DNA of 64,000 bases. Origin: Pectinophora gossypiella. Lineage: Eukaryota; Arthropoda; Insecta; Lepidoptera; Gelechiidae. The stretch covers positions 2,640,786 to 2,704,785 of the forward strand of contig NC_065424.1 of assembly GCF_024362695.1 (NCBI RefSeq). The letters are read 5' to 3'. Each line of letters starts with the position of its first letter. Position 1 is the first letter of the stretch. The translations under genes and the position numbers were made by a program. The notes under the pieces are model-generated. The model saw nothing but the letters and a program-made list of their open reading frames with translations. It ran no database searches and was not told the origin of the DNA. This document shows, piece after piece, positions 57,756 through 64,000 of this stretch.

Positions 57756-59585
57756 AAATAAAATATTTCAAAATAATCTTAATAAAAAAAAACTATTGGA
57801 TTATTATCGTAAATTGATAAACTACCAAAAGCGACATATGTATTTCATATTTTATTGTTACAACTGTCAAGTAACCAATTCTGACCTGCTTTTTCTATAT
57901 GACTAAGTAGTTTTATCTGTTGTGATTATTATGGGACCAGTTTTTAAATTATTAAAACAAAATAAGCTACTTAAAAACCTACAATTAGATGAGGAAACGC
58001 TCATATAAAAGTGCCTGTTTGCGAGATTCTATAGAATTCTCAAGTCTGAAACAAAGTGCCAATGTTGATGTATTTTATATATTAGGATTTTAAAAACGAA
58101 CCTCTTTAGATTTAGTATTGAATTTTGTTTAGTTTCGTGGAGTTTTAGATGTATAATTATGACGAATTTTGATGAACGGACAGATATGAACTTCTCTACT
58201 TGAGTGGCTTTTTTGTTAATCTTTGGACATTTCAACGAGGAACATTACAATTTTAAATGCTTTCTTATTTAGTAGCATTTGATTTAAGATTGAAGGGACA
58301 CGAGTCTGTTAATTTCTGACGTAACGCTCCCTTTGCAGTTTACGTAATGAGGGCTTGCGATGTGATATTGGATATTATAGTCCACGTGTTGCAGCAAGTT
58401 GTTGTCACCGCCTGAGGTATGCTTGCGGTGCGACGGGGGAGGGCGCGATTGTCTGATTGGCGGACTGAGTGTACAGCTGACTCAGCCCACCAATCAGTGC
58501 TTGTCTACTCCCTCCGGCCCTGCCGTGAACATACTTCAGGCGGTGATTACCTGCCCGCGTACTTTAGGTAAAGTAATACTCGTTTATTACTATGTAGAAA
58601 GAAAATACTTACAGTTTCCCAAACGAAGTCAGGTCGACGCAATGTTCGCTGCAGAATGGTGCCCATTCGAACGGACAAACTTAATTTTAGTTTGACACCT
58701 CTTACATTCATGCCGTCCTTCACCCACAATAAAGGCAAGAAAGGGATAGCGGTTGTTTTAGTCTTGTCTAATTAAAATTAAGTTGGTGGTTGCCCGAATC
58801 GGTACTATTCGTCGCGCTGAAAACAACCTAAAGCAAAAAAATATAAAGTTGCAAGTTTTACCCGCTAGGATGACAAATATTTCAATAGCTTTATTAACCT
58901 AGCTATTGAAATACTTGATTTTGTACAGTTTTATCCTTGAGATTTAATTTATAAGTGTATTTGTAGAATTAGAGCTCTCTTGTATGAAGCAGTTGAAGAT
59001 ACGCTTATGTTTTTATTGAAAACTTATTGTAAGTTATGCTTAAGAGTTTAATTGTGAATTTTGATACTAATTTTAATTTGTACATGTGTGTTTGTTATTG
59101 TTTGAATTCATTTTCGGTTTGTGGCCATATGCTCCCGAGTCTTAGCTCCAAAAGTATGAAGGACCTTTCTTACTGGTTGCTTTCCTTTTTATTATAATTT
59201 ATACTGGATTTTATCCTATTTATTTTTGATACTTTTTATGTACTTTTCTATTAAATTATGCGTTTGTAATAAGATTTCTTCTACGCTTTAGAGTGTGAAC
59301 TTTACACTACTTTTTCATATTGAACAAACTTTTTATCTTAGGATAGGGGCATGTCCAAAGATGTTTCGTACCTAAAGTCGCCATAGATGTGTAAATATTA
59401 TTTATTTATAAACGTATGCACTCGTCAGCATTTGTTAAATACTTCTGTGTATTTAAGCCGTTATAATTTTAAAAACTTATGTCTATGAAAGCAAGTGTTG
59501 CTAATTTAGTTTATTAGGAAAATTCCAGTAAATTCGATTTTGATGTCCTTTTCAGATTACACGGTATGTGTGCTTATTTGATTTA
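57756..59585 (+). other. Repeat-poor AT-rich stretch, probable distal ESCO 3' UTR
   Basis: Unlike the rest of the window, almost no transposon is recognised here. This suits transcribed 3' UTR. It contains the 140-bp hairpin at 58406-58545 and AATAAA at 58728-58733. A 98-codon frame (58399-58695) crosses the hairpin and is not supported. Confidence 0.35.
58406..58545. repeat. 140-bp imperfect palindrome
   Basis: CACCGCCTGAGGTATG at one end and CATACTTCAGGCGGTG at the other. The inner stem CTGAGT / ACTCAG closes on a 9-nt loop, and GATTGG / CCAATC pairs also align. GC-rich compared with the surroundings. Confidence 0.75.
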
Positions 59586-59591
59586 AATAAA
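59586..59591 (+). terminator. Candidate poly(A) signal, end of ESCO transcript
   Basis: AATAAA followed by a T-rich run. It faces the minus-strand signal at 59719-59724, about 130 bp away. Confidence 0.35.
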
Positions 59592-59718
59592 GCATTTTTT
59601 TATAATTCGTCTATTTATTTTATATCGAATAACCTCGTATTTTTTATATGTTCGTACATCTAAGGGTTTAAATATTTACGTAATACATAAAATAAAATAG
59701 CACAATTTTAAAACAACA

Positions 59719-59724
59719 TTTATT
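59719..59724 (-). terminator. Candidate poly(A) signal of the minus-strand gene
   Basis: AATAAA on the minus strand, about 0.63 kb beyond the stop codon at 60351. Confidence 0.35.
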
Positions 59725-60350
59725 TTTACATACATTAAGTCGGATTCAAAATGCCTGAAACATACTGATTTTTGTACACATCAGTTATAGATTTATTATT
59801 AATTTCATGGACAGTAAAATTATATATCTCTGCACGAACTTGGAAACAATCGAAATTATAAGCGTTTGTTACAATATAACCTCGCAGTACACACTACTAT
59901 ACACATAAATATTAAAAATTTCATTTTTAATCTTTAGGAATTTCATTAATTAGGTATATTTTTAAAATTAAATTTGTTAAAAATATAGATTTTTCAGTGT
60001 ATATTTAAACGAAGGTATCAAGATATACACCACGTAAATATAATCCGCAGTCGATCGGTAAACGATACAAATGAGTGCTGATAAAATACCGATTCTAAAC
60101 AAAGTGTTGAGCTATGCTAGAAAATATATCTATTAAAAAAACTACTGAAAAATCGAGAGAAAAATACGTTTGTGCTACAATGGAAACCAATCTATGAGCA
60201 CTAATTAAATGCCATCATTGTAATACCTATAGCGACAGATCTAGGGGCATGCGGAGGGCGATGAGTCTACGACAGGAGGCGGGCCGCGGGCAAGGCTCGC
60301 CCGCCCTGGTGGACGACGGCGCTCATGATCACGACCTTACTTATTACAAT

Positions 60351-60438
60351 TTATTCATCCCAACTCGACTCCACTGGACAATATTGTAGCGGTTCAGCGC
60401 TATCCTCCACCAACAGCGGAGCACCCTGCAGCGCGGCC
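60351..60438 (-). CDS. Probable last coding exon of an unrecognised minus-strand gene
   Basis: Minus-strand acceptor GTTTTACCTTAG is followed by an open, GC-rich frame of 28 codons (after one split-codon base) and TAA at 60353-60351. It reads A-A-L-Q-G-A-P-L-L-V-E-D and ends Y-C-P-V-E-S-S-W-D-E. The contrast with AT-rich flanks, the good acceptor and the downstream poly(A) signal support an exon. An acidic, Trp-containing C-terminus would suit a cytoplasmic tail, but I do not recognise the protein. Upstream exons must lie right of 60438; none was found before 64000. Confidence 0.45.
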
Positions 60439-62164
60439 CTAAGGTAAAACGTTACCAAAAATATTTGCAGGCAATATCTGCACTTTTTAAACAAAACTGT
60501 ACTCGACATCCTCACATACAGTCATTTGTGCGCAAGTACACTTACTACTATGAAGATATATTAAAAAAGGAGGAATCTTTCAATACTATCTGGTTATTGG
60601 CAACGGACGTTATACCTAAGTCGAGGATTGCACGCAAACAATTTATTCATTTAATTAAACACTACGTTATGCGCCAAAGGAGAAATTCGAAATTTCAAAA
60701 GAAAATTGTTCCTTTACACGTTGAATCTTTCCGTACACCGAAACCAAGAGAAATATCTAATTCATTTATGTGTGTCGCTACAGCAGGACTCGTTTGGCTA
60801 TATTAAATTTACTATCCATCCATTACTTTTTTACAACACATAAATTACCCTTTTATGGTTCTCTCTCCCTCGTTTACCATTTACATCAGAATAAATAGCC
60901 AAACAGGTGTTAAAATTCTGATATTTGTAAATGAAAACTTCGTATTTTCGACCGAACGCGTATAATGTTTAGTTTGACCAACGTGGTTGAAAATACGTCC
61001 GTCTTCCGCGGATCAGAAAGTCTCTGCAGCCACACACATCTATCTTCACACTTTACGTTCCATACACATGAGTTACCGACATCGACACTGGCAGTATTTC
61101 ATCTAAATATCGAAAAACATAGAAAATATGCTATACTACTACTTTATACATATTTGACTCACTTGTTATTGCGATTTCTTAAATTGTACGTGGGGATCGG
61201 AGATAGGTATATCATACAACACGCATTATAAAATGTTGACTGCTGGGTGCAAGATACATTGCTTATATCCTGCCCTTTATATCACTAGCGAGAATTGGTG
61301 TCAAACTTTGGACTACGTCGCAGAATCTTGTCAATTATTGAGTGTAATTCGAAATTTATCCGAATTAAACTGCAATGTTGATTGAGCAAGGCAATACGCA
61401 ACTGCGTCCGTATTTATTTAGAATCTGATATTCCTGTGGACAAGAAGACATGTACGAAATGAAGAATTAAAGACTTCTTTAGTAATTGTAATCTCAAGTT
61501 GAATTCAATTTCAGAAGTTTTTAATCTTCAGCGAATGCCATTGGCCTTATAAAGACCATTGTTTCGGCCTTTCAACGAATATGAGTGCTATCTTTCAAGA
61601 CACACACATTTGTAAAAGAAAACTCGATTTTATAGTGTCATCACGCTAACTAGTTACGAGGGTAGGTTGAGATTCGCGCAATCACTCCCGAAGTTAAACA
61701 CGAATAAGCTCCGAAACTTAAAATGTGTTATGTACAGTCTAATCTAAAACAAAACTACGCGACGAAAATCTGTTCTTAAATCGGAAAAAGTAAATCTAAA
61801 TTAGCATTGTAAGCAAAATCTGAATATAAAGGTTGCAACGCACTATGTGGTTATAACAAGGTTGAAAAGTTACTGTCGCCTTAGTAAAACCCATGTAAGC
61901 GCGTTTTAAAAAAAAATACGTTCTGTTGCGATTTTCTTCAACAAAAACACCAATCAATCAATAAAAAAAACCAATTAAAAAAAATCAATTCTTTCAATTT
62001 ATTTCATTCCGAGTAAAAATTGATACCACATTTCTTTACATGGCTTGAAACTGCGAAAGTTGAAGCTTTGTTAGCAATCTTCGTAATATACAATCAATAA
62101 TATAAAAGTCAACAATACAATATTTGAAGATCAGGTTGAGCAAAGCCTACCACATAACTGGGTA
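60439..62164. other. Probable intron of the minus-strand gene; no other gene supported
   Basis: AT-rich. A 113-codon plus-strand frame at 60465-60806 and an 88-codon frame at 60965-61231 have no recognisable motif or splice context and are probably chance. Confidence 0.4.
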
Positions 62165-62405
62165 GTTTCCTAGGTCAAACATAAATTATAAAATTCAGAT
62201 TACTAAACACAGACAGATCTAAATATGACAAAAAACGTTTTCTGTTTTCTATTTAACTTATTTATGAATTTTAATAAGGAAAAGTGCGATGCATTTTGTC
62301 ACGTTTCTCTATGACGTCACAGGTTGCTTTTTCATTCAAATTCCATAGTCATTTCAGGTTTGACGTTTAGTAAAAAGTAACTGATTTGACTAGTTGAAAA
62401 CTAGC
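62165..62405. mobile_element. MITE-A copy with both ends
   Basis: TAGTTTCCTAGGTCAAAC start and GATTTGACTAGTTGAAAACT end; the ends are inverted repeats of about 17 bp. Contains TATGACGTCACAGG. Confidence 0.75.
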
Positions 62406-62429
62406 CAAAACCAAACACTTACTATTGTA

Positions 62430-62534
62430 CATTGTTTTAAGTTTACGCGGTTATTATCATAATTAAAGCACATAATAACGGGTTCTTACCGCGTTTAAAT
62501 GGGGATATGATGCCCGTTATTATGTGCTTTAATT
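62430..62534. repeat. 105-bp insert with perfect 22-bp hairpin, flanked by 13-bp direct repeats
   Basis: 62461-62482 and 62513-62534 are exact inverted copies around a 30-base loop. ACTTACTATTGTA occurs at 62417-62429 and 62535-62547. It looks like an insertion with a target duplication, but of unknown class. Confidence 0.75.
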
Positions 62535-62547
62535 ACTTACTATTGTA

Positions 62548-64000
62548 GTTGTTAACACTTACGTGTTTGGTTGAACCACATAGCACGTTGAAACCCCATG
62601 ATTACCCCATAGCTTTGCTAACGTTAAATGGAACCCTCATAGAACCTAGCGCGCGGATAAGTGCAGTATGTTCCTACGCTGTATTTGGAACAATTGTTGT
62701 GACCTCTAGTCTAAAGGAATTTCAAAGACAAGGTTTTTTAGTAATAGTATTATAATTAAAATACGTAATCATCATTTATGATGTCAGTAAATAAAAATTA
62801 AGTCCAAATTACAACGGTGCTTATTCAGGCGAAAAAAATTTAATTTTAATTTAATTTGATCTTTAAACATGGCTGGCAAGGAGTGGGTGTATATATTATA
62901 CACCCCTTCGGGATGATGCTATTCATCATATCATATCACTTCTGATACTTAGGCTTAGGAAGAGAGAGAGAGAGAGATCACTTCTGATAATTGTATCCTA
63001 ATAGGCAACAGCAAAAATGTGTTGGAATAAATCTAAATATTATCTTAAGTTACTTATTAGGATGCCATAGAAAATATATTGGTACGAAACTCAAATGTTG
63101 CCCTACTTTTGTTAATATGCAATAATGGTTTATTATACTTTGAATTTGATTAGTTCCCTAGACTATGGTCACATCAACCTCCAGCAATCAGGCCATACCT
63201 GAAAATCCGACTAAGACCCGCTACAGGCTACGAATTGTTACGGCAAACGAAAAATATCATCCATAACCCTCCTTTTCGCTTCGTCGCAGTCGGGTAAAAA
63301 GTAGACAACCAACTACTTTTTCCGTTATTCAATTTCCTTAACAACTCGTCAATCTGTAACGTTATCTGGACAGTGGGCCTTAAACACGCATAACTTTAAA
63401 CGAAATTGGACAAATCTAAAGTCCTCTTTTGTGGTTACGTAGGTGGACTTTAGACTTTCTTCCTTCTAAAGCCGTACGTCCAAGCCTCCAATAGACTCGC
63501 AAGAAAGACACCTTAATGAGCAGTTCTGTTACTCCAAACCTGCAGCTTGCGTTCCATCGTTTTGCATAATTCTAACTTACTTAGATAGCTACCAAATAGT
63601 TTACTTTTTAAGTTACATATACAATAAGTTTAAGATGCCAATAGTAATTACACAATGAATTCTATGAGGTGATTTTAACTTGGCAGATAACTCTCGAATC
63701 GCAAATTCGGTGTTTAAAATCTGTGCTGTCACCTTCGTCTGAATAATGTTTAATAGATCCGTAGAAATATGGTCATATGTGTGATGTATACCTATCTACA
63801 ATGGATCTAGCCAAGTTGCGAAATACAGGCCTAGCTAACGCAAGTAGAGCGACTAAATGTCAAAGCGCGACTTGTCAAATTTGACAGACGAGTTAAGGTT
63901 CCTCGTTCACGCATCGACTTGCCCGCGACTGGAATATAATAAGTGTCAAACAAATTATGTTAAAAACTATCAATTTTCTCATTTCTTATGAAAATAGGTA
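62548..64000. other. Non-coding stretch to the window end
   Basis: A GA microsatellite at about 62960-62976. CCTCCTTTTCGCTTCGTCGC at about 63269 resembles a dispersed repeat. No exon recognised. Confidence 0.35.

Noticed and set aside
58399..58695. 98-codon ORF over the 140-bp hairpin
   Set aside because: Openness is caused by the GC-rich palindrome; no splice or start context and no known motif.
60465..60806. 113-codon plus-strand ORF
   Set aside because: No recognisable motif, AT-rich base use like the surrounding non-coding DNA, and it starts next to the minus-strand exon acceptor. Chance length is plausible.
1..64000. CRISPR array, bacterial operon, rRNA operon or viral gene
   Set aside because: No regularly spaced identical repeats, no long intronless ORFs, and no rRNA beyond the short 5S-like piece in the SINE.

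Overview
The window looks like nuclear DNA of a moth or butterfly (Lepidoptera). It is AT-rich, has short exons in repeat-filled introns, and carries many tRNA-derived SINEs, RTE-type LINE ends with GAT/ATG tails, and short inverted-repeat elements. No bacterial, organellar or viral gene was seen. Species cannot be fixed from the sequence alone. Repeat-family labels used below (SINE-1, SINE-2, SINE-5S, RTE-A, RTE-B, LINE-J/K/L/Z, MITE-A/B/C/D, MITE-PH) are mine, for cross-reference within this window.

Three protein-coding loci are supported. (1) On the minus strand, 35288-35416 is the first coding exon of a fusilli/ESRP-type splicing regulator (43 codons, start ATG to a GT donor). The rest of the gene must lie to the left. 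I found no second exon between 1 and 35287, so that stretch reads as a very long first intron, or intron plus intergenic DNA. (2) On the plus strand, 44507-56527 is a complete ten-exon gene for an Eco1/ESCO cohesin acetyltransferase (897 residues). It has a disordered basic N-terminal half, a C2H2 zinc finger and a C-terminal GNAT-like acetyltransferase domain. All splice sites are GT-AG and all phases join. (3) On the minus strand, 60351-60438 is a probable last coding exon (28 codons plus stop) of an unrecognised gene that continues to the right. Its poly(A) signal at 59719 faces a candidate ESCO poly(A) signal at 59586, so the two genes may end tail to tail. fus and ESCO are divergent, about 9 kb apart.

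Layout: 1-35287, fus intron/intergenic with dense transposon debris, including a 2.5 kb near-perfect palindrome at 9052-11594. 35288-36130, fus first coding exon and GC-rich upstream DNA. 36131-43960, intergenic repeats with clean target-site duplications. 43961-44506, ESCO promoter region with E2F-like motifs. 44507-56527, ESCO; its introns hold SINEs, LINE ends and a compound foldback at 55419-55722. 56528-59700, probable ESCO 3' region. 59700-64000, 3' end and intron of the minus-strand gene.

The repeats record their own history. Two RTE LINE ends sit inside copies of one MITE family with 11-bp target duplications. A tRNA/5S-rRNA-like SINE and two RTE families share 3' ends, and two SINE families share a central core.
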